Positions 36,003 to 52,915 of a DNA stretch of 64,000 nt are shown here, in pieces; within the stretch, counting starts at the first letter, position 1; the number at the start of each line of letters is the position of its first letter. Position numbers and translations under genes: made by a program. Source of the DNA: Primulina eburnea (lineage: Eukaryota; Streptophyta; Magnoliopsida; Lamiales; Gesneriaceae). The stretch lies in the NCBI RefSeq assembly GCF_022965805.1, contig NC_133108.1, positions 37,335,361 through 37,399,360 on the forward strand, in the 5' to 3' direction. Below the pieces are notes generated by a model. The model saw only the letters and a list, made by a program, of their open reading frames with translations, did no database searches and was not told the DNA's origin.

Positions 36003-37329
36003 TGTAGTATCCCGATGCCTAATTTGAGTTAATTATTGGATTAATTATATTTCGGTGGGATCGGAAGGACCGAACAGGGTTCGGATCGTCCGATCAGCGT
36101 TCGGATCGTCCGATCAGGATTCGGATCGTCCGAGCCAGGTGGCTGGACCCGTGGAAGACATGCAGGATTCGGATCGTCCGATCAGGGTTCGGATCGTCCG
36201 AGACAGGTGGCTGGACCCGTGGAAGACATGCAGGGTTCGGAAGGTCCGAAGTGTACCGGATCGGATCTTCCGAAGTGGATCGGATCTTCCGAAGTTTGAC
36301 TATAAATAGAGGCGCGAGGCTTCACTTTTTACTCGCCAATTCCGAGTGTTCCAGAGCGTTTTAGTCGTTTCTGATGGGTTTCTAGTCTTTTCCCGAGGTT
36401 CAGGCACTAGCGGGGAGCTACTGGTTTTGTAGCGGAACTGTGCTCTAGTTGGGAGCTAGCGGCATCAGTGGGCTGACTACGGACGCAGGCTTGATTCTAG
36501 GGCTGATTGCTAGGATCTACTGGTTTGAGGTACGAAAGTACTATCCGAGATATCCTGGTCGAGTATACATTCTTATATGTGTTGCATGATTACTTGCTGC
36601 ATTGATATATGTCATATGATGCATGCTATTATGTCACGCTTATTGCTGCATGTTACATTTCATCTTGAGCCGTATCTCTTTCGAGATAGCCTTTATTGTT
36701 GAGCTGTATCTCTTTCGAGATAAGCTATATCTTGTGGGGCCGCTCAGCCCTGTCTTGTGGACGCATGGACACCGAGAGTACACAGTGGCCGACGGGTCCG
36801 GAGGGCTTCGGTGATCCGGGACATTTTAGGTCCACGTCTGATCTTGTAGTGGATGCAGTGACCCAGAGGAGTACCTCGCGGCACTATCCACTTGGCGCCT
36901 CTAGACTGAGCATATTGAGATCTTTTGTGACTCTTGTTTCTTGACTACCCTGGTATCATATCATAGCATGTGCATTTCATATAGGCTTGTATACTCATGC
37001 TTTTGTACTGGGCGTTCTTATCGCTCACGTCCTCGGTTTTGTTTATCTTGGACACCCCATTTCCCACGGGGCAGGCCTCAGGTTGGATGGCTCAGGAGGA
37101 GGATGAGGAGGACGTGGAGTAGCCGGTTGAGTTATTTCTTCAGTACTGCTTTGTTTCGATATGGTTGTATCGCATACTTTCATTTTAGTTTAAGTTGTTC
37201 TGGATTTTCGATTGGGTTGTATATCTATCATTTGTTGACCTTTTCCGCAATTATCTCTGATTGTTTTTAATTAAGTTAACTGCATGCTTAATTCTTGATT
37301 AGTAAGTGATTCTGGAACGGGTCACTACA
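36003..37329 (+). repeat. 3' LTR of the gypsy element
   Basis: 1,327 bp. Relative to the 5' LTR it has 16 more bases at 36061-36076 (CGGAAGGACCGAACAG), which hold one more imperfect copy of the palindrome motif. Confidence 0.95.
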
Positions 37330-39208
37330 ATGAGCTTTTTAAAAATGTACCAAACAAAGGATAAAGAAAATTATTTATCAATCTCTCCCTTATCCCATGT
37401 ACCAAACTATGCCTTAAAGTATTGTAATTAGATTATTTTTTTTATTATTAATAAAAACGACATTTATTATTGAACATATTTGCATGAAATATTATTGTCA
37501 TGAATATCATAGTAAAATCTCTAGTTTATTGTATGTAACCATGATTTTAGTATATATATAAAATTTTATATACACGAGGATTAAAATTATAGATAATAAA
37601 CTTAAATTAAGTCTGTGATGAAATTAATTAAAGTATGAGATCTTTAATTAAAACATCACTAATGCGGCCCATGAACATTATATATGTGACTGTCTTATCC
37701 GGAATGTCGATGTAGAGACATCTAGATGGGGTCATTTATATATAATGAGATTATGTAGGACTAGGACCGATTTAATTAGATATTTCATAATAAATTTCGT
37801 TGTTAATATGAAATTCTATTTAAATCATAAGATGATCATATATGGACAAATCTCAATCCTGATGTAATTATAAACTCCTGTTCATTTCAATATGATTCTT
37901 AATTTGGTTGTTTAAAATTTGCAATTGTGCATTTTTTCATTACTTGCATTTTAGATTTATATTTGAAATAAATGGCTGAGAATATGAATTCACAGACATG
38001 GAATCCATTCCTTCTTGCGAGAAGTAGAAAGATGATTCCCTCATTTGTTAATTCTGGAACTGAGTGTTGGGCCCAACTAATTTATAATTAAGTTATAACT
38101 TAAACCACTCACTAGTGAATTAATGGTAAATGATGATAAAAAGTAATTGAAGAGGTAAACGGAAAATTCTTAGCTTCAATTATGAATTATCTATGGAGGA
38201 TTAATCCATATGTAATGATTATATCAATGGACTGCTCAATTTTGTAGAGTAAGATATTTCATAATGAAGAATAGTGCAATTCCATATTTTTAGTGGAGTA
38301 ATTATGGAATTAATAAATTAGATAAATTAATTAAAGAGTTTAATTATTTATTTAAATTTATTGGAGCTTCTAATTATGAGTCCATAGTCCCCGGTACGCC
38401 TTTCAAAATTAATGACAGATTAAAAAAATACAATTTAGAAATCATGTGTGGATATGAAAAAATGTTTTCATAACTCCAAGAGTTTGGAAATAAATATAAT
38501 TAATTTTGAGATATTAATTATATTAAATTATAATTATGAGATAAGTATATATTTGGATTATTATGGTAATATCCAAAAGTTGATTATAATATCTTTAATT
38601 TATTGTGAATAAATTATAGATATTATTTAATATCTAAAAATAAGTTAGAATTATATTCTAATTTATTTTGATAAGATTCTAGAAATCCTATAACTTTTAA
38701 AATAAGTTTTAAAAGACTAATTTATAAAATCAAATCAAGTGGGATTTTTGGCCTTATCTTAGATTTGATAAGATATGGCCGATGGTTTTGAATCTCAATT
38801 AAATTGGGATTTTGCCTCTTGAGTTGAATATTATAAATAGGATCCTAGGTGGTTTTTTGGAAACACAGAAAAAATTTATACAAATCATTCTCTATTTTTT
38901 CATGAGTTGAAAATAGAGTAGAGAATAAAATAAAATTTTGATTTCTAGTTTTTGTTTTTTTGAGTGACCACACACTACCGTCGATAGGAAGGATCGTACT
39001 GGAAGACTGTGGTTTCTACGCATTCGGGAAAAAGGAAAAACTACAAGAGATTAGTTTTCTAGTAATTTTTTTTTAAATTCATAGTTAATTTATATTCATA
39101 TGTTCGATTATAATTTATGAAATTATATAATCGCTTACGCTGTGTTTCGATTTGATCGAAAATAATTTTAGCCAGAATTGTTCCGAAGGTTATATAATTT
39201 CCAACAAA

Positions 39209-39220
39209 TGGTATCAAAGC
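39209..39220 (+). other. Copia-3 primer binding site
   Basis: TGGTATCAAAGC two bases after the LTR end, one mismatch from the methionine-tRNA primer site of the other elements. Confidence 0.8.
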
Positions 39221-41112
39221 AATTTTTTTCATATGAATATAAATTTAATGAATTTAAATTTTATGAGAGTGAGATTTATTGTTAAAATTCATATTCTTAT
39301 TGCATAAATTTGGTTTGTTTTTTGTGTTTGATTAGAGTTATCGTAATCATTTATTTTTTTAAAAATAATAATAAATTTAAAAACCAAAATTTATTTTGAT
39401 CGTGAAGGAAGAAAAGTTCTTTTTTATCCAAACGTGGATCTCCTCACAATTCAGTGTTAATTGGAAAATGTTTCTTGATTTCAGAAATCAGAATAAAGGT
39501 GCGGAGCGATGGTTGGTTCGACGGCCGCGACTCAGGTTCTCTGACTCGAAAACACGATTGCTCCAGTAGAGATACTCGCTGGTTAGAGCAGTCGTGCGAG
39601 CAAAGTGGCTCGTCGGACGAGCTAAACTCCGGTGATAACGCCGAATTGTGGAGAAGATGGTGGTTGCTGAAATTTGTTTCTCCCATGGCCTCCATGGCTG
39701 TAGTCTGTAAAAAGGAGGAAGAAGATGGAAGGAGGCGCTCCTTCCATTGGGCTATAATATTAATTGGCCCGAATATTTTTTTAAGTTGGGCCAAATAATT
39801 AAAAAATAAAAATAAAAAATATGAGTGACCCATTTATGAAATGACAATTGATTTAACATTGGCCCAGTTTTGAATTGGACCAGCACATATTTAAATCTAG
39901 ACCAGTTTCGAACTGGCCCAACATATTTAAATATAGCCAAGTTTCGAATTGGGCCAACACATATTTAAATCTAGACTAGTTTCGAACAGGCCCAACATAT
40001 TTAAATATAGCCTAATTTCGAACTGGGTCAGCACAGATTTAAATCAGATTTTTTAATCTGGCCCAAATTTTGAATTGGACCAATACCATGAAATAATTTA
40101 AAAAAAAATATTTTGGATTTGTATGACAAACCTAGTATTTTTTAAAAAAATTGTTTAACCCAATTTAACTTAATTTATTAAAAACAAGTTTTAATTTGTT
40201 GAGTGTAAAATATTGATTTTACAATTTGATTTATAAAATTAATTTGAAATTAAATAAAATCGTTTTATTTGATTTGTTAATTTTTCAAACAAAAATGTGA
40301 TTAGAAGGACACGATTGAAAATTTCAACATTCAACAATATCTCACTCTCTTTTTTTTTATGCCACTCATCATGTTTAAATTTGATTTAAATGTGGGTATT
40401 TTATATGTCTTGTATCATGTTTAAATTAGATTTAAGTTTGATGATGTTCATTATATTGCACATATCATTTAAAAGATACCAATAAGATTGGATCTTTTAT
40501 AATTAAATCATATGATGTTTTAATTAAATAATTAAAAGTCTGAGAAACTTCAATTATTTTATAATAATGAGTGGGAGAAGGATATATGACAATAAATCCT
40601 ACAACCTCCACTATTAACAATAGCAACGTGAGGTTTAAATGGCGCATAGTACGCATAGGACGTCCTCCCTAAATAAGGTTTTCATTTAAATCAAAATTCA
40701 AGGCTTAGTTTCCGAAAGGATAAGATTTTTTAGTATGATTCATAATTTACCTGCCCTAAGGCGGCAATTATGGATTGTAAGTTAAAATCCAAAATAGTGG
40801 GTCACACTCATAAGGATGCAATTGAATAGTTTAAATGCATCTCGGTTGAATTAAAAGGTAATTAATAATAAAATTGAAGATATGAGATATCTTAGTGTTT
40901 TATTTATTAATAGAAATAGTCTCGATTTAATCGTCATTTAATTCGTCCGACCCTAAGGCGGCTTATTAAATGTGAGATTAAATTTCCTTGGAATTGGTAG
41001 AATAAATAATAATGTATCATGCATCATATTTATGATTCCTAAATTGATTAGTAATCTATGATATTTGTTCAATTTATTAAATGTCGTTTTTTATACATTA
41101 ATTTCAGCAATA
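39221..41112 (+). other. Copia-3 leader region
   Basis: 1.9 kb between primer site and gag. An open frame at 39454-39798 resembles nothing I know. The rest is AT-rich and non-coding, with repeats at 39850-40080. Confidence 0.6.
39850..40080 (+). repeat. Degenerate tandem repeats in the copia-3 leader
   Basis: About four to six alternating units containing GGCCCAGTTTYGAAYTGG and CCAACATATTTAAAT, with a period near 45-50 bp. Each has a short inverted repeat (CCAGTTTCGAACTGG). Confidence 0.7.
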
Positions 41113-44100
41113 ATGTCTTCTGGTCCCGTTCTTGCTTTACTTAATGAAAAGTTGATTGGTGAAAACTTTTTGAAATGGAAGAGTAACATTAACATTGCAC
41201 TCGTCTGTGAGAACCTCAAATTTGTCCTGACGGAGGTGTGTCATCTCGAGCCCCCTTTAAATGCTTCTCGTAGAGTACGAGAAATATATGATCGATGGAT
41301 TGCGGCAAACAATAAAGCTAAAGGCTACATGTTAGCCGGAATGAACGATGTGCTTAGGCTTAAGCACGAGCATGTGGAGAATGCTTATGAGATAATGGAT
41401 TCTCTGCAAGCTATGTTTGGTCAGCAATCTAGTCAATCTAAGCATGAGGCCATTAAGAATGCTATGAATGCAAGGATGGAAAAAGGGCAATCAGTTGGAG
41501 CACATGTTTTGAACATGATTAACTACTTCACCGAGGCTGAAACCCATGGTGCAACCTTAGATGATGGTACGCAAGTGAGCATGATTTTGGAATCATTGCC
41601 TCCAATTTTCCTGCAATTCAAGAGCAACTATGTCATGAATAAGCTTGATTATAACATGACACATCTGCTCAAAGAGTTGCAAACCTTTGAGGCCATTTCC
41701 ATTGGAAAAGTCCAAGAAGGTGAGGCAAATGTTGTCAAGGAAAAGTCGTCTTCCTCCAAAGCTAGTTTGAAAAGGAAGAATAAGAGGAAAGGGAAAGGAG
41801 CTCCCAAAAGGCAAAAGAATTGGAATGGTTCCAATGGCAAAAAGAAGGGTGACACTGCAAAGCCCAAATGAAAATGTTTTCACTGTGGGATTGATGGTCA
41901 TTAGAAGAGAAATTTTCCCAAATATCTCGCTGACCTAAAAGAGAAGAAGAAAGGTAAATATGATTTACTTGTTCTAGAATCTTGTTTAGTAACTATTGAT
42001 TCTTCTATATGGATAGTTGATTCGGGAGTTACTAATCACGTTTGTTCTTCTTTGCAGTTATTTAGTTCTTAAGAAGATCTTGCCGATGTGTCCTTCACGA
42101 TGAGAGTAGGCAATGGTGCAGTAGTTTCGGAAAAAGCAGTGGGAGTTATTAAACTTAGATTTAGTGATAGACATTTGGTTTTGAATAATGTTTACTTTAT
42201 TCTTGGTTTTCGTTGAAATTTGATTTCTGTTTCAAAGTTGCATGAACAATTTTATTCGCTTTCTTTTGATAATAATGAGATTGTTATTTTGAGAAATGGT
42301 CGTATAATTTGTACTACTTCAATCGAAAATGGACTATATATTCTAAGACCAAATGAACAACCACTGCTTAATGTCGAAATGTTTAAAGTAGAACATCCAA
42401 AACCTAAAAAGCAAAAGGTATCTCATGAAGATAAAACATATCTATGGCACCTAAGGTTGGGGCATATATCCTTAGAAAGATTAAACAGACTTGTAAAGGA
42501 TGGTCCTTTAAGAGAGCTAAATTTTGGCACTCTTCATGTTTGTGAATCTTGTTTAGAAGGAAAAATGACTGAGAGACCTTTCTCCGCAAAGAGCAATAGG
42601 GCCAAAGAACCATTAGAGCTTATACATAGTGATGTATGTGGTCCTATGACTACACAAGCTAGAGGTGGTTATGAGTATTTTGTCACTTTCATTGATGATT
42701 ACTCAAGGTATGGATATATTTATATCATGTATAGAAAATCCGAGACTTTTGGAAAGTTCAAAGAATTTCATGCACAAGCCGAAAGGAAACTAGGTGAATA
42801 TTTAAAGTGTCTTCGATCAGATCGAGGTGGCGAGTATCTTGATACCGAGTTCAAAGATTATTTGTTAGAGCATGGTATTTTATACCAACTCACTGCACCT
42901 AGTACCCATCAGCAAAATGATATTGCTGAAAGGAGAAATCGCACTTTGCTTGATATGGTAAGATAAATGATGATCTACTCATCACTGCCAATCTCGTTTT
43001 GGGGTTATGAAATAGAGACGGCCACTTACATTTTGAATGCACTGCCATCTAAGTCAATCCTTCAAACACCTCTAGAGTTGTGGAATAGGAGAAAACCTAG
43101 TTTATCTCATTTTCGCGTATAGGGATGCCCAGCACATGTTCTGGAAAGAAAGACTGGAAAATTGCATCCTCGTTCAAAAGTGTGTTTTTTCGTGGGATAT
43201 GCCAAGGGAACGAGAGGAGGTTGGTTTTATGATCCTCAAGATAAAAAGATAATTGTATCGACAAATGCCATCTTTCTTGAAGATGATTATATGACTAACT
43301 TCAAGCCTCGAAGTAAGACAGTACTCGAGGAGTTACTCAATGATGAGATCATTCGAAGTTCAACTAAAGTTATTAAGGAAACCATTAAAGATACCATTGA
43401 ACCAAGTCAAGATGTCATACCACCTCGACGTAGTGGGAGGGTAGTTAAACCACCCCTCCGCTATCGTCCAGATGAAGAGGCAAATGTTGTTGTCACCGAT
43501 GGGGTGGAAGATGATCCATTGTCATTTCAACATGCAATGGAAGATCCTGACAAAGAAAGGTGGTTTGAAGCTATGAACCAAGAAATGGAGTCGATGTACT
43601 CTAATTCTGTTTGGATTCTTGTAGATACACCTAAAGAGGTTAGACCTATTGGGTGTAAATGGATCTATAAGAGAAAGAGAGGTGTAGATGGGAAAGTAGA
43701 GACTTTCAAAGCAAGATTGGTTGCAAAGGGTTATACCCAAAGAGAGGGGAGTCGATTATGAAGAGACTTTCTCGCCTGTAGCCATGCTTAAATCTATACG
43801 CATCTTACTTTCAATTTCTGCTCATTTTGACTATGAGATATGGCAGATGGATGTCAAGACGGCCTTTGTGAATGGTCATCTAGACGAGGAAATCTACATG
43901 AAGCAACCAGAGGGTTTTATAGTCCAAGGCCAAGAGCAAAAGGTTTGCAAATTGCTTAGATCCATTTATGGACTAAAGAAAGCCTCGAGATCATGGAACC
44001 ATAGATTTGATGAAACAATCAAATCTTATGGCTTTGATTAAAGTGTTGATGAGCTTTATGTATACAAGCACATCAAAGATGGAAAAGTGGTATTCATAGT

Positions 44101-45091
44101 ACTTTACGTAGATGACATTCTTCTTATTGGGAATAATGTTGAAAAATTGTTTACAGTAAAGGGGTGGCTAGCCAAGCAATTCCAAATGAAAGATTTTGGA
44201 GAAGCAAATTATATTCTTGGAATTCGAATAGTTCGAGATCGTAAGAACAAATTGTTGGCATTGTCTCAAGCTACTTATATAGATAAGATGTTGTTGCGTT
44301 ATAGGATGCAAGATTCCAAGAAAGGTTATCTGCCAACCTGACATGGAATCGTCCTCTCTAAGGAGCAGTGTCCTAAGACACCGCAAGAAGTTGAGGACAT
44401 GAGACGCGTTCCCTATGCCTCTGCAGTAGGCAGCCTTATTTACGCAATGATGTGTACTAGGCTAGACATATGTTATGCTGTGGGGATAGTCAGCCGTTTT
44501 CAGTCAAATCCCGGTATGGATCATTGGATAGCGGTTAAGAACAGTCTCAAGTATCTTCGGAGAACGAGAAATTATATGCTTGTCTATTCGGGTGGAGACC
44601 TTAAAATAGAAAGTTACACTGATTCTGATTTTCAATCTGATAGAGATACTCGAAAATCGACGTTAGGATCAGTGTTTACTCTTGGTGGCGGTGCCATAGT
44701 CTGGAGAAGCATCAAGCAATCCAGCACAACCGACTCGACCATGGAGGCCGAATACATAGCAGCTTCTGAAGCTGCTAAAGAGGTTGTGTGGCTTAAGAAA
44801 TTCCTATCTGATTTGGAAGTTGTTCCAAATATGAATAATCCACTCACTTTGTGGTGTGACAACAGTGGTGCAGTGGCTAATTCGAAGGAGCCTCGTAGTC
44901 ACAAGAGATCGAAGCATATAGAAAGAAAGTACCACTTGATACGAGAGATAGTGCAAAGAGGCGACGCTTCTATTCTCAAGATTGTGTCTGCTGACAATAT
45001 CGCTGATCCATTCACCAAGACACTGCCTAAAAAAGTGTTTGAGAGGCATATGCTAAATCTAGGACTTAGAGACATGTCTCACATGCTTTAA
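41113..45091 (+). pseudogene. Copia-3 gag-pol, degraded
   Basis: Copia domain order is clear: gag from MSSGPVLALLNEKLIGENF, a damaged zinc knuckle (CFHCGIDGH then a stop), protease (IVDSGVTNHVC), integrase (LWHLRLGHIS, CESCLEGK, RSDRGGEYL), reverse transcriptase (YVDDILLIGN) and RNase H to MSHML and TAA. Stops interrupt the frame at about 41869, 41904, 42070, 42214, 42964, 43121, 44039 and 44339, and a frameshift lies near 43745. It cannot encode a polyprotein. The amount of decay agrees with the LTR divergence. Confidence 0.92.
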
Positions 45092-45105
45092 TGCAAGTGG
45101 GAGAT

Positions 45106-48846
<3,741 letters not shown>

Positions 48847-49569
48847 ATGGAAAGAAAGCTAAAACTAGGGGAAAAATTCTATGAGAACATACTGAATTTA
48901 AATTTGAGAACTTATATGATCAAAATTAAAAAAATCATATAAAACCAAAATTACAGTTTTTTTATAAAAATTTTTAAAAACAACATCATAGTGTAAAGTT
49001 TAATTAGTTTATGGCTTAATAAATTCTCAAGGGCTCTCTACACATCATAACGGTGATAACATTGATTAAATAAAATAACCATAAATGAGAAATAAAATTG
49101 TTCAGATTTTGAAAAAAATGCATGCATGCATATGGAAAAGAGGAAATGATTTAATAATAATAATTAATTAAAAGATTGGAAGTCAGTGAAGCTCGGCTAA
49201 CCTTCCGACACGTTGTGTTATCTGCCAATACTTTCCCAGTAATGCGTTAATTTACGAGTAATTAATATATTTTTGTTTTTGATTAGTGAAGAATATTCAA
49301 ATTAGGTTATTTTCCGATTTTTCGCTAATAGGTGATGATATCCCTCAAATAATTAATTTACAAGAAGTTCATATTGGATAATATATAGTTTCCTGATTAG
49401 TAATTAATCTGATTATCTTATGTATATATGTTACCCTTTAATTTGAATAAAATTTAGTTACTTGAGTACGTTAAAAAAAAGGAAAAATAAAATTTTCCAT
49501 GCTGCACAAATTTATTTGATTTTGACTTCATTAAGCCGTTGATGCGATTGAAGGTGGATCTTGAAAACA
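48847..49569. other. Former NTRC promoter region and intergenic DNA
   Basis: AT-rich. I see no coding sequence or clear repeat. It should contain the old NTRC promoter, reading leftward. Confidence 0.5.
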
Positions 49570-50984
49570 TCAACTTACCGTTGTCGTAGCCTAAAACAAC
49601 CGCTTAAAAACAACGGTTTTTCTCTTTGATGTGTCTACGACAAAAGTTTTTTTTTTTCTACGACAACGTTTTTTAAAAATAGTTGTCTAAGAGTTTTTTT
49701 TTTCGCTACAACGGTTTTAATAACCGTTGTCTATGAGTATTTTTTTTAGGTTACAACAACTGTTTTTAAAAACCGTTGTCTATGAGCGTTTTTTTTTTTT
49801 GCTACAACAACGGTTTTTCAAAACCATTGTCAATATAAGTTTTTGGTCAAGGGTCAAAGACAATGGTTTGTATAAACCTCTTTCAGATGGCTTTTTAACT
49901 ACAATAATGGTTTTTTAAAACATTGTCGTTTTTTAGTATTTTATTTGGTTAACGACAACGGTTTTTGAAAAAACGTTGTCGTAGTTTCAGTTTTTTTTTA
50001 AAAAAAATCAGTTAATATATAGCGACTGTTTTTCTTAAACTCTCGTTAAATATACCGTCGCTAATTTAAAAAAAGCGGTGGATTCAACAAAAACCGTCGC
50101 GTTTCATAAAACCGTTGCATTGTTAAATTAGTGACGTTTTAAAAAAACCAGTCGCTTCTTTAAGCGACAGTTTCAATAAAACTGTCGCAATTTTATATTA
50201 GCGACGAAACAACCGTCGCTAATTTAATATTTGCGACAGTTGTTTAAAGAACCGTCACAAATGGCGACGACTGTATGCTTTATCTTAACAGTCACTAATA
50301 GCCACGGTTTCATTTTTTTTATCAGAAACCGTCGCTAATAGCGACAGTTTATACAAAAACCGTCGCAAATTGTCTATAAATATCCGTGTCCTTAATCATT
50401 TTCTTCCAACAACAAATTCTTCTCTCTTCCACGATTTTCATTTCACTTCAATTCTAAGTGTTAAGGATTATAAATATTATTAATTTAGTAAGATTGGAAG
50501 GTTTTTTTGTTAGGTTTATTAAATTATAATAGTAAATTATTTTTATTTTACGAAAAATAATAGCGACGAAAATCATATGAAAAATCGTCGCTAACCACCG
50601 TCGTTAATTAGCGACGGTTCTAATTAGCGACGAACATAATATAACCAACCGTCACTAATTAGCGAAGAAAATCATATGCAAAAACCGTCGCTCATTTTTT
50701 TTAGAAAAATCATCGCAATATTTAGTTTAACAACGATTTTTCAATGCTACGACAACGATTTTTTACCGTCGTCTTTGACGCACCCTTTAACTACAAGGGC
50801 CTTTAACAACGGTTTTACAAGACTTACGACAACGGTTTTTCACCGTCGTCTTTAAATGTCTATGACAACGGTTTTTCACCGTTGTTTTTGAGCGTACCCT
50901 TTAACCACAGTGTCTTTAACAACGGTTTTACGAGACCAAAAACAACGATTTTTCATTATTGTCTTTGGCCTTTTTTTTGTAGTG
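49570..50984 (-). mobile_element. CACTA-type transposon derivative with subterminal repeat arrays
   Basis: The right end, read on the minus strand from 50984, is CACTACAAAAAAAAGGCC, the usual plant CACTA terminus. Inside are dozens of short direct and inverted repeats of two kinds: ACAACGGTTTT/ACCGTTGTC (49570-49990 and 50740-50960) and GCGACGGTTT/ACCGTCGC (50020-50370 and 50560-50710). These are like the subterminal transposase-binding repeats of CACTA elements. A TATAAATA at about 50382 and a C/T-rich leader resemble the start of a transposase transcript, but no transposase remains. No left CACTA end is seen, so the element is truncated or rearranged. Confidence 0.75.
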
Positions 50985-52915
50985 ACTATATATAAAACTA
51001 AAATCTAGTATCACAATTCACACGTCTTAGTTGGGGTTTATAAGTCGTCCAATTTTCGCGCTTTTAGTTTTTTAACAGTTCCTACATTTCCAAGACTTGG
51101 AATAAATAATATGAGAAATAGCTAAGAAACGACATTTGTAATTTTAAAAATATATATTAATTTAAAATATATATATATGTTTTTTTTTGTTTCTTCTGTA
51201 TATATAAATGGTTTTGTTATGATTTCAAATCAACAAGTGGCCCCGTTTATTATGACGAATTTCTACAGTTTTTAAAATAATTAAAATATATTGACTAGCA
51301 CAATGAAATAGATATCCATAAAGTTTTTATTTTTATCATAATTAATATACGCGCATATATATACCAATTTTGATTCGTGAGAATGAGAAAATATTAGAGA
51401 GCATACTCGGTTGAAAATTTATTTATTTATTTTAAAGGATGAGGATGGTAAGAATATTCTCATGAAATTTTAAAATATTTTTACCAATTAATTTTCCAAA
51501 TAAAAAAACAACATCTTTGTCAAAGGCAAATATTCTATTTAATGTTTGTTTTTTTTTCAAGAATTCGCTAAAGTCAACAAAAGTCGCTTCTAGCGAAGTA
51601 AAATCCAAAGCCGCAAAGATTAGATTAATGACTGACAAAATCAAAAGTGAAGAAATTCTCGATTGAGGATTTCGTACGTTATCTATATTTTAATGTTAAA
51701 TAGTTAATTTATTGAGGACACTTACTTTGATTAAAATTTATAAAAGTGGCAATTTCACTATTAAACTTAATTTATGTATATGTGTTGGAACTTATTTATA
51801 AAAAAAGATTATTTTATTTATTTCTTAAGCAGGTAGGTTATCATAACAAAACACGTTCCTATCTCTAAGAATAGAAGTCGTGTCTTATAAAATAGATTCG
51901 TGAGTTCGTCTTACAATTTTTTTTAAAATATAATCATCGATCTATTATTTATTGAATTGATTTCATATTATGTTAGTTTTTTTCCCTCAATAAGGGACTT
52001 TGATTCTGTTTAACAGAAATAATTTGGAAAATATAAATTTTTTTATTTAAAAAATCATTGTTTGGATGAAGAAGCTCAATTAAAATATTTAATTTTGGAT
52101 TTTGGCACAGAGATATGTGCATTTTTTTTAAAAGATTATTCATTTTACCACTCTGTTTTTTTAAAAAAAAAATTTATTTGATCCCGATCTATATATACAC
52201 TTAACACGAACCAACTTTTAACACCAACATCATTATTTTAGAGTTTAGATTATATATTTCATACTCTTTTTGAATGTCTTAAAAATAATATAATTTAATA
52301 AAAAATTCTTTTTTAGATATCGGATATTTTTTTTTAAAATAAACTACATATACACATATTAAATAATTAATAGCGACCGCTTAAATATTATTTAATTTTC
52401 ATCAATTTTTTAAAAATAGATCTTTCCTTTGAATAATTAATAGTAATACAACATACTAACTTCTATTTCTCAAAAGTACTAAACATTAATTAAATTAAAA
52501 TTTTCGTCACAAAAAGTCATATATTTATCATGCTCACATCCAGATATACATACATATATATAAAGCAAAAATACACACACTCATACGTGTGTGTGTGTGT
52601 GTATATATACATACAGAATAGAATATTATATCATATATGTATATATATATATATATCTAACACGAAAACCAAATGTTTGGTTGTTTAACTGAGAAGCGAG
52701 ACAAAGGGAAAAGCTAGCTGTTGCAATTCTCATGAACTGTGGAGTCGTATTGGGTTTCTATTGTTGGGGTTGGGAGTTTCTGACTGCCCTTCTTCTCTTC
52801 TCCTCTACCCCCTAATTCTTATTCCTTCTAACTCGCTGTTTCTCTTTTATATATTTTCATTAGTTCAAGAATTGTTAATTAATACACAACTAGCACAGCT
52901 TGATTCTGAATCTGT
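50985..52915. other. HSFB3 upstream region
   Basis: Very AT-rich with no gene. A (TG)n/(TA)n stretch at 52584-52655 and C/T-rich leader sequence at 52780-52850 precede the start codon. The promoter lies here, but no element can be assigned with certainty. Confidence 0.5.
52584..52655. repeat. (TG)n and (TA)n microsatellites in the HSFB3 upstream region
   Basis: About eight TG units, then TATATA runs, about 270-330 bases before the HSFB3 start. Confidence 0.85.

Larger units (their letters stand above)
29890..37329 (+). mobile_element. Complete Ty3/gypsy retrotransposon, chromovirus-like
   Basis: LTRs 29890-31199 (1,310 bp) and 36003-37329 (1,327 bp) with the duplication ATGAG at 29885-29889 and 37330-37334. 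The LTRs differ by a 16-bp indel, a 1-bp indel and about five substitutions, so insertion is recent. The primer site is 31204-31215 and the polypurine tract AGGGGGGGAGAA is 35991-36002. The long polyprotein is uninterrupted. The C-terminal stretch with ATWELE and HPELF resembles the chromodomain-like tail of Tekay/Del chromoviruses. The element sits inside the MITE that sits in copia-3. Confidence 0.95.
27328..37413. mobile_element. MITE-like DNA transposon (about 680 bp net), PIF/Harbinger-like, carrying two later insertions
   Basis: The left end GACATAGTTTGGTA (27328) and right end TACCAAACTATGCC (to 37413) are near-perfect inverted repeats. Both ends have further TTTGGTA copies just inside. 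Flanking triplets are CTA (27325-27327) and TTA (37414-37416), close to the TWA target of PIF/Harbinger elements. Removing the solo LTR (27831-29788) and the gypsy element (29890-37329), with one copy of each duplication, leaves about 678 bp without coding capacity. Superfamily assignment is tentative. Confidence 0.7.
27308..39206 (+). repeat. 5' LTR of copia-3, split by the nested MITE, solo LTR and gypsy element
   Basis: LTR sequence is present at 27308-27327 and from 37414 to 39206, together about 1.8 kb, aligned with 45106-46874. The first 20 bases would be missed without noticing that TGTTGGGGATA follows the TTATT duplication. Confidence 0.87.
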
